Origin: Chitinibacter fontanus
Lineage (GTDB): Bacteria > Pseudomonadota > Gammaproteobacteria > Burkholderiales > Chitinibacteraceae
NCBI RefSeq assembly: GCF_013423785.1
Contig: NZ_CP058952.1
Location: forward strand, 558,001 to 622,000
Direction: 5' to 3'
DNA length: 64,000 nt
The notes beneath the pieces are model-generated. The model was not told where the DNA came from. It ran no database searches and saw only the letters and a program-made list of their open reading frames with translations. The position numbers and the translations under genes are program-made. How positions within the stretch are numbered: position 1 is the stretch's first letter; the number at the start of each line of letters is the position of its first letter. Below, in pieces: positions 23,904 through 32,089 of the stretch.

Positions 23904-23933
23904 AAAAAGCCAGTTCAATGAACTGGCTTTTTT
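23904..23933. terminator. Bidirectional terminator between pepN and flagellinolysin
   Basis: A stem AGCCAGTTC/GAACTGGCT (23908-23916 with 23920-23928) is flanked by A5 on the left and T6 on the right. It serves both the plus-strand pepN and the convergent minus-strand flagellin gene. Confidence 0.88.
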
Positions 23934-23953
23934 ATTCGCAAAGCAAAAATCGA

Positions 23954-25701
23954 TTAGCCGCGTAACAATGACAAAGCCAACTGTGGCATGGCATTGGCCT
24001 GCGCAAGCATAGCTGATCCGGCTTGCTGTAAAATCTGCTGCCGCGTTAACGCTGCGGTTTCTTGCGCGTAATCGGCATCCATAATCCGTGACTTAGCCGC
24101 ACTGGTATTTTCAACCATATTACTAACGTTTTTAATCGCAGAATCCAAACGGGACATCACTGAGCCGGCTTTTGCCCGCTCGCCATTGATGTAATCCAAA
24201 GCCTCATCAGCATGCGCAATCGCCAAAGTGGGCAAGCGCACTAAATCAACATCATCCAGCCCCAAATTTTTGGCACTCATGCCCCCAAATTGGACGGTAA
24301 TTTTTTTTGTCCAGCGCCATTGCCGACTTGAAATGAAGTTTCTTTCAGACCTGTGCCACCTTGGATATCAATCCCGGTAGTACCTGCCGCCCATACCTGT
24401 TTGAAGCCTTTGAGTACCTGTTTACTAAATTGTGTGCCCTGATCGGCAAACACATTCGTGCTACTCATCGCGGGCTTGCCATCAACATCGGCACCGCCAA
24501 TCGCACCAGTATCTTCATTTGTAAAATTCACCCCCAAGGTGGTGAATAAACTGGGGGTTGCAGCCGCCGCCAGGAATTTTGCATCAAAATCGTTGAAATT
24601 ATTAAATGCACCATGACTAGCATGAGTCAGTGCATCATCCAGCGTTGAGCCTGTGTGGGTGCTCAGATAGGTCATGATATCCTTGATGCCATTTCCGCCT
24701 GCTGCCTTGATTTGTTGGTGCATATAGCGAACCGCTAAATAACCGCCGGTATAAATTTCTGAACCACTGGTTGGATTGGTTTTATAGCTAAGCGCGGCCG
24801 AAGTATCAGTACCACCGGCGGTATCTGCGAACAGTCGCTCATCAGCGCCATGAATAAATTCTGCGGCACCTTCCTTGAACCAACTAGCCAATGGGGCAAA
24901 ATTCATAGAACGCCCCATCACTGCATGCACCATCTCGTGCGCAATAATCCGATCGCTATAAACCGTACCATTCCCAACCGCTACACCACCACCATCGGGT
25001 AAATTTGGTGGCTTGAAGTCCTCCGGATCAATCCAAAGAAACATATTCAGCGTTTTACCATTTGCATCAGCCGTGCCGGTTAAACTGCCAACCGCAGCTG
25101 CAGTGCCACCAGCGGCACTACTCAGCCCAGACCCGGCTGGAGGCTCAAAGACAATATTTAGATCAGCACCATCACCAGTGATACCAAACAGGTTGGTAAT
25201 TCTTGTTTCCGCCTCTTCCAACCAACCCATTTTCAAACCGTCGATAATCCCTCGACGAGCAGGATCTCCACCCAAACTGCTTTCAGACTGGGCGAAAATC
25301 TTTTGCCCATTAAACTCGGCGTTTTGTGCTTGGGTACTCAAGCTTTGTAGCAGTTGATTAGCTTCAGCTTGTAATGCCTGACGATCTGATCCTGACAAAC
25401 TGCCATTAGCAGCCTGCACGCCTAGTTCACGAATCCTTTGTACGACATCGGCGGCGTTGCTCATCGCCCCTTCTGCCACCTGCATCAGCGAGACACCGTC
25501 ATTCATATTACGAATGGCCTGCCTATCCCCGCGAATCGTGGCGTCCATACGACTAGAAATCGCCAGACCTGCTGCATCATCTTTAGCGGTATTGATACGT
25601 AAACCAGACGATAGACGCGACAACACCTGAGCTAAACCATTGCTGGTTTGGCTCAGGTGCCGCTGCGTATTCAGCGAAACTACGTTGGTCGTGATTTGCA
25701 C
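23954..25701 (-). CDS. Flagellinolysin (proteolytic flagellin), interrupted by a frameshift
   Basis: A flagellin with a zinc-peptidase domain in place of the variable surface region. The N-terminal D0/D1 domain (TTNVVSLNTQRHL, SSGLRINTAKDDAAGLAIS) is followed by an approximately 250-residue insert. The insert carries the gluzincin motif HEMVH (nt 24925-24939) with downstream WFKEGAAEF. The C-terminal D1/D0 (LAIAHADEALDYIN, AMLAQANAMPQLALSLLRG) lies in another frame. The first frame stops at 24277 and the second is open from about 24300 to 23954. The break is an A8 run (24301-24308): one more A, two fewer, or a -1 ribosomal shift joins them into about 582 residues. GTG 25701 is preferred as start because the upstream ATG (25755) lies inside the sigma-28 -10 box; TTG 25707 is an alternative. 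Proteolytic flagella have been shown for this family elsewhere; activity here is inference. Confidence 0.85.
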
Positions 25702-25745
25702 GATCAAGCCCGTCCCGTATGCTGGTGAAAACCCGTATACGCGGC

Positions 25746-25773
25746 TTATCGGCATGGTAAGTAAAAAACTTTA
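25746..25773 (-). promoter_or_regulatory. Sigma-28 (FliA) promoter of flagellinolysin
   Basis: On the minus strand TAAAGTTT (complement of 25766-25773) and a perfect GCCGATAA (complement of 25746-25753) are separated by 12 bases, one more than the enteric consensus. Transcription should begin near 25737, which excludes the ATG at 25755 as start codon and leaves a leader of about 36 nt with no strong ribosome-binding site. Confidence 0.8.
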
Positions 25774-25779
25774 GCGAAT

Positions 25780-25810
25780 AAAAAAACCAGTCTAAAGACT
25801 GGTTTTTTTT
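25780..25810 (-). terminator. Terminator of hslO (bidirectional)
   Basis: A stem AAACCAGTC/GACTGGTTT with a TAAA loop (25793-25796) is flanked by A7 and T8. It separates hslO from the flagellinolysin promoter only 7 bases away. Confidence 0.85.
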
Positions 25811-25816
25811 ATTTAT

Positions 25817-25865
25817 GGGTATATAAACAGAGGCTTTTCCAGAAAAGACTCTGATGAACATACCC
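25817..25865. repeat. Palindromic 3'-UTR element, copy 3 (49 nt)
   Basis: It begins GGGTATATAAACAGAG and ends CTCTGATGAACATACCC. The central part CTTTTC-CA-GAAAAG pairs as well, giving an almost complete hairpin. It lies 17 nt beyond the hslO stop and just before its terminator. Confidence 0.65.
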
Positions 25866-25882
25866 CTAGATTAAGCTAGCAA

Positions 25883-26758
25883 TTACTGCACCGTACCATG
25901 ACCTGCATCGCTACCAGCATAGAGAGCACCAATATCTACGGGGTCAAATTCATACTCTTTACCGCAGAAATCACACACCACATGCACGTGACCGCGCTCG
26001 GCAAGCACTTCGTCGACCTCATCGCGTTCCATCAATTTGATCATGCCGCCCACACGCTCACGCGAGCAGGTGCAGGCAAAGCGTGGTGTGGCGGGGTCGA
26101 ACACGCGGGCGCTATCTTCGTGGAATAGGCGATATAGTGTTTCGCGCGGCTCCAGTTGCAGCAACTCTTCGTTTTTCACTGTCCCAGCCAACGTAACTAA
26201 GTGATCCCAAGTATTTTCCAGATCATCCTGCGCAGGCATTTTTTGCAACATCATGCCGGCGGCGATGCCATCTTCGCACGCCAGCCACAGGCGTGTATCG
26301 AGCTGCTCGGAATGCGTCATGTAGTGCTCGATGATCTGCGCCACGGTTTGGCCGACCTCCATACCGACCACGCCTTGATAAGGCTCGCCCACGGTTGGGT
26401 CGATCGTAATCATAAAACGACCCCGCCCCAGTAATTCGGCAATTGAGCTCGTCTCATCAAATGCGGCAATTTTATCCGCATCCCAGCGAGCAGTTGCCCG
26501 CAGGGTATTCTGGCTAGTCACTTCAACTACGAGCAATTGCAAAGCACCAGTGCCATGCATTTGCATCACCAGCGTACCGTCAAATTTGAGCATGGCCGAT
26601 AGCAGCGCACCCGCAGCCATTAACTCGCCCAAACGCGAACGCAGCACCAGCGGATAATTATGTCGCGCTAAAACTTCTTTGTACGTGGCATCTAGTTTGA
26701 CCAATTCGCCGCGTACAGGCGCCTTTTCAAACAAAAATCGTTCTAAAACATCTTTCAT
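25883..26758 (-). CDS. hslO: Redox-regulated chaperone Hsp33
   Basis: A 291-residue cytoplasmic holdase activated by oxidative unfolding. The zinc-binding redox switch is present as CTCS and CDFC in the C-terminal quarter, spaced as in the family, with GRGRFMITID and GEPYQG in the N-terminal domain. ATG 26758 (MKDVLERFLFE) is chosen: homology starts there and an AAGG lies 9-12 bases upstream. The longer frame to 26794 adds an unrelated 12 residues. It is followed by repeat copy 3 and a terminator. The next gene upstream is another proteostasis gene, the BPH. Confidence 0.93.
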   Translation of the reverse strand: MKDVLERFLFEKAPVRGELVKLDATYKEVLARHNYPLVLRSRLGELMAAGALLSAMLKFDGTLVMQMHGTGALQLLVVEVTSQNTLRATARWDADKIAAFDETSSIAELLGRGRFMITIDPTVGEPYQGVVGMEVGQTVAQIIEHYMTHSEQLDTRLWLACEDGIAAGMMLQKMPAQDDLENTWDHLVTLAGTVKNEELLQLEPRETLYRLFHEDSARVFDPATPRFACTCSRERVGGMIKLMERDEVDEVLAERGHVHVVCDFCGKEYEFDPVDIGALYAGSDAGHGTVQ

Positions 26759-26881
26759 TCTATTAACCTTCATCTGACATCGCGGCGGTGCCACGATCGC
26801 GCTCAGGGGCGCATTATCTAATCAAGCGATGCTCATTATTACCAGGCTTGCAGCTTAGGCCTGCGGAATCCCAGCGCGTGT

Positions 26882-27442
26882 TTAGGCGCTAATTAAATAG
26901 CTCGTCATCGGCATACTGGAGCTAACATCAAATGCGCAACCGGCCTCAATACCCGCTTTTGCTAAACCTTCAGCATCGAGTTGCTCATACAGTGCATTCA
27001 TGGCACCAATCGCAAAATCGCGGCCGCTGCCCATCGCCCAGAAACGCTGAAACTCATACACTTCACGCAAACTGTAGACGCCAAAAATACCGTGCTGATT
27101 GGCAATTAAAACCGTCATCTGACTGGATTCATAAGGATCGTCTTCTTCCTCATCCGGCTTGAGGTAGAAATCTTCCTTTAGCTTTGGATGCAATTTGCGG
27201 AATGATTCAAAGATGGCGACTCGGCTGGAAAAATCAAGGTTTTTGATCTTTTTTAATGCCGATTGCAGTACCAAATCGTGTGCCGCACTGCCACAAATGG
27301 CGAAATAGCTGCCTTCATGCTGGAAAATCTTATTCCAGCGCGCATCATCGACCGCGCCCAAGCGCATATCACCAAAAGTCGACTGACTATCGGCCGCAAT
27401 GGCTATCTGACCTTCTTTTTTCACGACTACGACCGTGGTCAT
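26882..27442 (-). CDS. BPH, betaproteobacterial proteasome-like peptidase
   Basis: A 186-residue Ntn-hydrolase of the HslV/proteasome beta-subunit superfamily. MTT at the start would expose Thr2 as nucleophile after Met removal, followed by IAIAADSQSTFGD, which aligns with the HslV pattern TT..R..G.VVIAGDGQ.T.G, and by the helix motif GSGRDFAIGAMNALYEQ. Overall features match BPH proteins from other betaproteobacteria, reported to form double heptameric rings. A highly acidic loop (PDEEEDDPYESS) is distinctive. No unfoldase gene such as hslU is adjacent. Such genes are often misannotated as transporters. Substrate and partner are unknown. Confidence 0.82.
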   Translation of the reverse strand: MTTVVVVKKEGQIAIAADSQSTFGDMRLGAVDDARWNKIFQHEGSYFAICGSAAHDLVLQSALKKIKNLDFSSRVAIFESFRKLHPKLKEDFYLKPDEEEDDPYESSQMTVLIANQHGIFGVYSLREVYEFQRFWAMGSGRDFAIGAMNALYEQLDAEGLAKAGIEAGCAFDVSSSMPMTSYLISA

Positions 27443-27620
27443 CTTCTGTTTCCGTTTCTATACAAGCAAAGCAGCAAGTCTGCGACGAGTGCAACATCGC
27501 GTCAACTCTAGCGCAGTCGATAGCGGTTTATCTTGCCTTACTGCAACTCATCCGTGCTAAATGCTTTTTATCGCAAGCTGGAGTAAGCCAGCCCCAATCC
27601 GCCTACAGTAGCAACATCAC

Positions 27621-28352
27621 AAGGAGGCCTGCACGATGTCAGCGCTATGCGTTTCTGCACTTCATAAACATTATCAGCTCGACTCGATTCGTGTTCCTGC
27701 ACTAATCGATATCAATCTGCAAATTCAGCCAGCGCGGTTTACCGTTATTTCTGGGCCGTCTGGTAGCGGCAAAACCACCTTGTTGAATTTAATCGGCTGC
27801 ATCGATCGCGCTGACGAAGGTGAAATTACGATAGCCGGACAAAACGTAAAACAACTTAATGATCAGGCACTCGCGGATTTTCGTCTGCGTCATATTGGCT
27901 TTATTTTTCAGAATTTCAATCTGCTACCGGTACTAAATGCGTTTGAAAACATCGAATACCCCCTGATTTTGGCCAAAATACCGGCCTCGCAACGCAAAGC
28001 TCGCGTACTTGAATTGCTGGCTGCAGTGGGGTTGGCGGATAAAGCCCGACATTTACCGGGCCAGCTCTCGGGCGGGCAACGGCAGCGGGTCGCGATTGCC
28101 AGAGCACTTGCCACCTCCCCACAGTGGGTGCTGGCGGATGAGCCTACCGCGAATCTGGATAGCCAGACTGGTGCAGCCATTATTCAGCTAATGCGCCAGA
28201 TGCAGCAGGAGCTCAAAATCTCCTTTGTTTTCTCCTCACACGACCCTCAAGTTTTAGCTGCAGCAGATGACGCCATCTTTATTCGGGATGGTCGTATCGT
28301 GAACACAACCAGCAATAGCATCAATGCTCAACAAGCGGAGGTCATAGCATGA
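27621..28352 (+). CDS. ABC transporter ATP-binding protein (MacB/LolD type); CDS 27636-28352 with its RBS
   Basis: A 238-residue nucleotide-binding subunit coded from ATG 27636, with a full Shine-Dalgarno AAGGAGG at 27621-27627. Walker [11 protein letters not shown]-loop FQNFNLLP, signature LSGGQRQRV and Walker [13 protein letters not shown] are all intact and place it in the LolD/MacB/FtsE branch, whose exporters drive extraction from the inner membrane rather than classical import. Its stop overlaps the permease start by four bases. It is the first gene of an eight-gene plus-strand operon reaching 33933. The 193-base region before it has no clear promoter. Confidence 0.92.
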   Translation, partial: KEACTMSALCVSALHKHYQLDSIRVPALIDINLQIQPARFTVISGPSGSGKTTLLNLIGCIDRADEGEITIAGQNVKQLNDQALADFRLRHIGFIFQNFNLLPVLNAFENIEYPLILAKIPASQRKARVLELLAAVGLADKARHLPGQLSGGQRQRVAIARALATSPQWVLADEPTANLDSQTGAAIIQLMRQMQQELKISFVFSSHDPQVLAAADDAIFIRDGRIVNTTSNSINAQQAEVIA

Positions 28353-29740
28353 ACACGCTTTCACTGGCTTGGCGCAATTTACTACGCAATCGGCGCCGTT
28401 CACTGACAACCTTGCTGGCCATGATGATCGGCGCAGTGGCGATCCTGTTATTCGGCGGCTATAGCGGCAATATTAATTTGGGCTTGCAAACCGACTTTGT
28501 CCGCCGCGGTGGGCATTTGCAAATTCAAAGGCAAGATTATTTTCTGTATGGCACCGGCAATCCGGCGGCCTACGGTATCCGTGATTACCAACGGGTCATT
28601 GATGTCGTTAAACATGATCCAGTGCTGGCACCAATGCTAACCGTGGTCACCCCGACCCTCAGCTTAGGTGGGATTGCGGGCAACTTTAATGCTGGCGTAT
28701 CCCGCACCGTGATTGGCCATGGCGTGGTCGTGGGCGAGCAAAACCAGTTACGCCAATGGAACGACTATCAATTTCCCGGCCAAGCCAAATTATCGCCACT
28801 GACAGGCAGTGCGGAAAATGCGGCCACTATTGGCATGGGCGTTGCTCGCGTCCTGCAACTTTGCGATCAGCTTGAAATCAAGAATTGCGCCAAAGTTAAA
28901 GAGATCGAGCATGAGCCCCTAGCTGCGTCAACACCGGCCGACATTAGTGCGTTAGCCGAGTTAGAAGCTGCACCAAAACAGCCTAGCAGCGGAGCCCAGA
29001 TCGAGCTGTTGGCCGCCAATACCCATGGCGCGCCCAATGTAGCGGCGTTGCAAGTGGTAAAAGCTGAGCAGCTTGGGGTAAAAGAACTCGATGATTTAGC
29101 GATTACCCTGCATCTAAAACAAGCGCAACAATTGATTTACGGTGGTGATACGCCGCAAGTGACCGCAATTGTGCTGCAACTGAAACATACGCAACAAATT
29201 GCCGCCGCCCAAGCGCGACTCAATGAATTAATGAATACCGAGCTCAAAGGCATGGCGCTAGAAGTGCACGATTTCAGCACACTCAACCCTAGCTACGGCC
29301 AAATTACCGGCATGTTTGCCGCCATTTTTAGTTTTATCACCGTCCTAATTGGCGCGATTGTGCTGTTTACCGTTGGCAATACCATGAGCATGGCGGTGGT
29401 CGAGCGCACCGTTGAGATCGGTACGCTGCGCGCCATCGGCCTGCGTCGCAGCGGCATTCGCAATTTGTTTGTCTGCGAAGGCCTATTGCTAGGCAGTGTG
29501 GGCGCAGGTTTAGGGGTGGTATTAGCACTGATTGCCGCCTACCTCATCAACCACAGCGGCTTGAGCTGGATGCCACCTGGCAATTCAGAACCCGTAGCCC
29601 TTATGGTCCGCGTCTGGGGCGAGGGGCGGATGATTATTGGCACGGTCTTGGGTTTATTACTGGTAGCCACCTTATCCGCTTGGTGGCCGGCCCGCCGCGC
29701 TGCACAACTCAATATTGTAGATGCACTACGACACGTTTAA
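28349..29740 (+). CDS. FtsX/LolE-type ABC transporter permease
   Basis: A 463-residue type VII ABC permease. There is one N-terminal membrane helix (about 22-42), a periplasmic domain of about 270 residues, and then three C-terminal helices with the FtsX-domain signature (VGNTMSMAVVERTVEIGTLRAIGLRR). The N-terminal LAWRNLLRNRRRS is the typical coupling-helix start. It partners the preceding ATPase as a homodimer. With a LolA-like protein and an outer-membrane barrel downstream, the complex may pass a lipid or lipopeptide across the envelope; the substrate is unknown. Confidence 0.9.
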   Translation: MNTLSLAWRNLLRNRRRSLTTLLAMMIGAVAILLFGGYSGNINLGLQTDFVRRGGHLQIQRQDYFLYGTGNPAAYGIRDYQRVIDVVKHDPVLAPMLTVVTPTLSLGGIAGNFNAGVSRTVIGHGVVVGEQNQLRQWNDYQFPGQAKLSPLTGSAENAATIGMGVARVLQLCDQLEIKNCAKVKEIEHEPLAASTPADISALAELEAAPKQPSSGAQIELLAANTHGAPNVAALQVVKAEQLGVKELDDLAITLHLKQAQQLIYGGDTPQVTAIVLQLKHTQQIAAAQARLNELMNTELKGMALEVHDFSTLNPSYGQITGMFAAIFSFITVLIGAIVLFTVGNTMSMAVVERTVEIGTLRAIGLRRSGIRNLFVCEGLLLGSVGAGLGVVLALIAAYLINHSGLSWMPPGNSEPVALMVRVWGEGRMIIGTVLGLLLVATLSAWWPARRAAQLNIVDALRHV

Positions 29741-29750
29741 TTATTTAACC

Positions 29751-29799
29751 GGGTATTTCAAGCCGAATCAATTAAATCAATGGCTACATAAAAATACCC
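29751..29799. repeat. Palindromic 3'-UTR element, copy 4 (49 nt)
   Basis: It begins GGGTATTT and ends AAATACCC, with AGCC/GGCT and AATCAATT/AATCAATG further in. It lies inside the operon, 10 nt after the permease stop and 16 nt before the next ATG, the only copy between co-oriented genes that are clearly co-transcribed. Confidence 0.55.
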
Positions 29800-29815
29800 C
29801 ATAAGGAGAACTTTC

Positions 29816-30007
29816 ATGCGTCACTCTTTAATCTTAGTTTTGCTCGGCGGTCTCTTCCTTGGCGTCAATCTGGGCTGGTGGCCAAATGTATTGAGCTTGC
29901 TTGCCACTTGGTGGCCGTTGATTTTAATCGCACTCGGGCTTGCTGGCTTGATTGCCCCCAAAACACGGTCGCACTGCCTACGCCAGCATGAAGGAGAACG
30001 CTCATGA
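29816..30007 (+). CDS. Small LiaI/LiaF-like membrane protein
   Basis: A 63-residue protein made of two hydrophobic helices (about 4-20 and 27-46) with the pattern LGGLFLGVNLGWW..WWPLILIALGLAGL found in the LiaI/LiaF-type transmembrane region. Such regions occur in regulators that sense cell-envelope stress. A ribosome-binding site AAGGAG precedes it by about 8 nt and its stop overlaps the next start by 4 nt (ATGA). In this operon it may be an accessory or inhibitory subunit; that is inference. Confidence 0.72.
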   Translation: MRHSLILVLLGGLFLGVNLGWWPNVLSLLATWWPLILIALGLAGLIAPKTRSHCLRQHEGERS

Positions 30008-30801
30008 GCCGTATTCGCCGCGCAAGCCAGTCTTGGGGATTGGGTCTGCTCTGCTTGACGATGGCGCAACTGAGCTGGGCAGCACCGTCGGCACAAGCGC
30101 TACTGGCGGCCAGCGATGCGGTGCGCAATCCAGACCAGTCATTCGGGTTAATCAATAACCTAATTGAATACCGCGACGGCAAACAAATCGATAGCTCGAC
30201 ACTGGCGGTATATGCACGGGCCGATCGTAAAACCGGACAATTTCGTAACTTGATCCGTTTTGTAGCACCACAGCGGGATGCGGGTAAGTTACTGCTCAAA
30301 AATGGCAATGATTTATGGTTTTTTGACCCCAGCAGCAAAGCCAGCGTTCGTATTACACCGCAGCAACGTTTGCTGGGGCAGGCGGCTAATGGCGACGTGA
30401 TGACGGTGAATCTAGCTGGCGATTACGATGCCAGCATCGGTGCCGAAGAAGAAATTCAGGATGGCGAACGACAAAAACGCGCCAGCTACCGGCTTGATCT
30501 AACCGCCAAGAACAATGAAGTCACTTACCATCGCATTGAATACTGGCTGGATCGCAATAATAGCCGCCCGATCAAAGCGAAATTCTACTCGAATAGCGAT
30601 CGCCTGCTTAAAACGGCTTACTACCGCCATTTTCAGACATCGTTAGGTCAAGAGCGCCCGACAGAAACAGTGATTATTGACGGGCTGGATCCAAAGTGGA
30701 TTACCGTAATGCGCTTGAGTGATTGGGCGTACCGCGAGGTGCCTGAAAGCTGGTTCCAGCGTGATTATCTGCCACGTTTCAACCCTGAACAGGCTCAGTA
30801 A
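30004..30801 (+). CDS. LolA-like periplasmic lipoprotein/lipid-carrier protein
   Basis: A 265-residue exported protein (signal peptide about 1-27, cleavage after SWA) of the outer-membrane lipoprotein-sorting family related to LolA (PF17131-like). Conserved pieces are the FVAPQRDAGKLLLK strand, LWFFDPSSKASVRI, and the later YRLDLTAKN..YHRIEYWLD, which line a lipid-binding half-barrel in related structures. Members typically accompany RND/MMPL or MacB-type exporters. It is the likely periplasmic carrier between the ABC permease and the barrel protein encoded next; its TAA shares one base with the next ATG. Confidence 0.83.
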   Translation: MSRIRRASQSWGLGLLCLTMAQLSWAAPSAQALLAASDAVRNPDQSFGLINNLIEYRDGKQIDSSTLAVYARADRKTGQFRNLIRFVAPQRDAGKLLLKNGNDLWFFDPSSKASVRITPQQRLLGQAANGDVMTVNLAGDYDASIGAEEEIQDGERQKRASYRLDLTAKNNEVTYHRIEYWLDRNNSRPIKAKFYSNSDRLLKTAYYRHFQTSLGQERPTETVIIDGLDPKWITVMRLSDWAYREVPESWFQRDYLPRFNPEQAQ

Positions 30802-32081
30802 TGTGCACTTGCCCGCACCATTTTTTGCTTGCACTCACCGTGATGAGCTTCGAGTTTATGTGGGCGCCGCACGTGCACGCTGAAGAACAAACAGAGCTTG
30901 ATGCGCTGTCGCTGGCCGACCAAACCCCGCAGAGTAGTGAACAACAACGTAGCTATCAGTTTTTTATCGAGGGTATGACTGGGTTAATTAGCCAGAAAGA
31001 CAGCACTGAGAACATACACCCTAGCCGTATATCAATTGACGTCAACATTGATCAGCGGCTAAATCAACAATGGCGCGCAGTGGTGGCGAATCGGTTGGAT
31101 TTAAACTGGCAAGCGGGGCAGGACGAGCAAATCAATACACTCAAGGAAGCCTATCTGAGCTGGCAAGCGCAACCCACCTTGCTTTTTGACGTGGGCCGGA
31201 TCAATCAGCGCAATGGGATGGCTTATGGCTACAACCCCAGTGATTACTTTAAAGCCGATGCGGTACGCTCGGTCGTCTCCATCGCACCAAGCAGCTTGCG
31301 CGAAAACCGTTTGGGAAGCGCAATGCTACGCGGGCAATATCTATGGGAGAGTGGCGCGATAAGCGCACTGTATTCACCTAAATTAGCCGACGCCGATCAG
31401 CAGCATAGCAGCGCGCCATTTGCCCCGGACTGGGCGGCCAGTAATTTTGCTGCTCGCTGGCAGCTTAGCTTTAGCCAACGCTGGTTTGATGGCTTCTCCC
31501 CGCAATTCATTGTGTATCGCGAAGCAGAAAAATCACCTCAAGTCGGCCTCAATTTCAGTTGGCTGGCCACCGATGCACTGACGCTATACACCGAATACAG
31601 TGGTGGCCGCGGCCCTAGCCTGCTGCAAAGTGCTTTAGGCATACAGGGTCAGGAGCGGTTTTACTCGCGTGTAGCCAGCGGTGCTAGCTATACCTTGCCA
31701 ATCAATTTAAACCTAACGTTGGAATACCAGTACAACCAAGCTGCGCTCAATCAATCCGCCTGGCAAGCACTGGCACAACAAACCCCACTGTATTGGGCTT
31801 ATCGCCAGCATGCATTCCGCCAACAAGATAATCCCACGCAGCATAATTTGTTTTTGCTAGCCAGCTGGAATAACGCTATTTGGCGTAATCTGGATTTGAA
31901 TCTGATGCTCCGACGCGACTTGGGTGATCAAAGCCTGCAGCATTGGCTGGAAGCACGCTACCATTTCAAAACTGCAGATGTTGCCGTGCAATGGCAAAGC
32001 CAATCTGGAGCGGCAGGCAGCCAGTATGGTGCCCTGCCACAGCAACATAGCCTGCAATTGCTGCTTAAATATTTTTTCTGA
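30801..32081 (+). CDS. Putative outer-membrane beta-barrel protein
   Basis: A 426-residue protein with an N-terminal export signal (about 1-27, ending HA) and many alternating amphipathic strands rich in aromatic residues. It ends LLLKYFF, the terminal Phe typical of Bam-assembled barrels. Segments such as YLSWQAQPTLLFDVGRINQRNGMAYGYNPSDYFK resemble DUF1302-like or alginate-export-like barrels that accompany LolA-like proteins. It starts one base inside the previous stop. I cannot assign a substrate. It would be the outer-membrane component of the exporter. Confidence 0.72.
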   Translation: MCTCPHHFLLALTVMSFEFMWAPHVHAEEQTELDALSLADQTPQSSEQQRSYQFFIEGMTGLISQKDSTENIHPSRISIDVNIDQRLNQQWRAVVANRLDLNWQAGQDEQINTLKEAYLSWQAQPTLLFDVGRINQRNGMAYGYNPSDYFKADAVRSVVSIAPSSLRENRLGSAMLRGQYLWESGAISALYSPKLADADQQHSSAPFAPDWAASNFAARWQLSFSQRWFDGFSPQFIVYREAEKSPQVGLNFSWLATDALTLYTEYSGGRGPSLLQSALGIQGQERFYSRVASGASYTLPINLNLTLEYQYNQAALNQSAWQALAQQTPLYWAYRQHAFRQQDNPTQHNLFLLASWNNAIWRNLDLNLMLRRDLGDQSLQHWLEARYHFKTADVAVQWQSQSGAAGSQYGALPQQHSLQLLLKYFF

Positions 32082-32089
32082 GCCTCATC

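Noticed and set aside
23954..24280. A separate 108-residue flagellin-like gene starting at the ATG overlapping the upstream TGA (ATGA)
   Set aside because: It is only the C-terminal half of a flagellin domain. The homologous reading continues upstream of this ATG to the A8 run, so it is the second part of a frameshifted gene, not an independent one.
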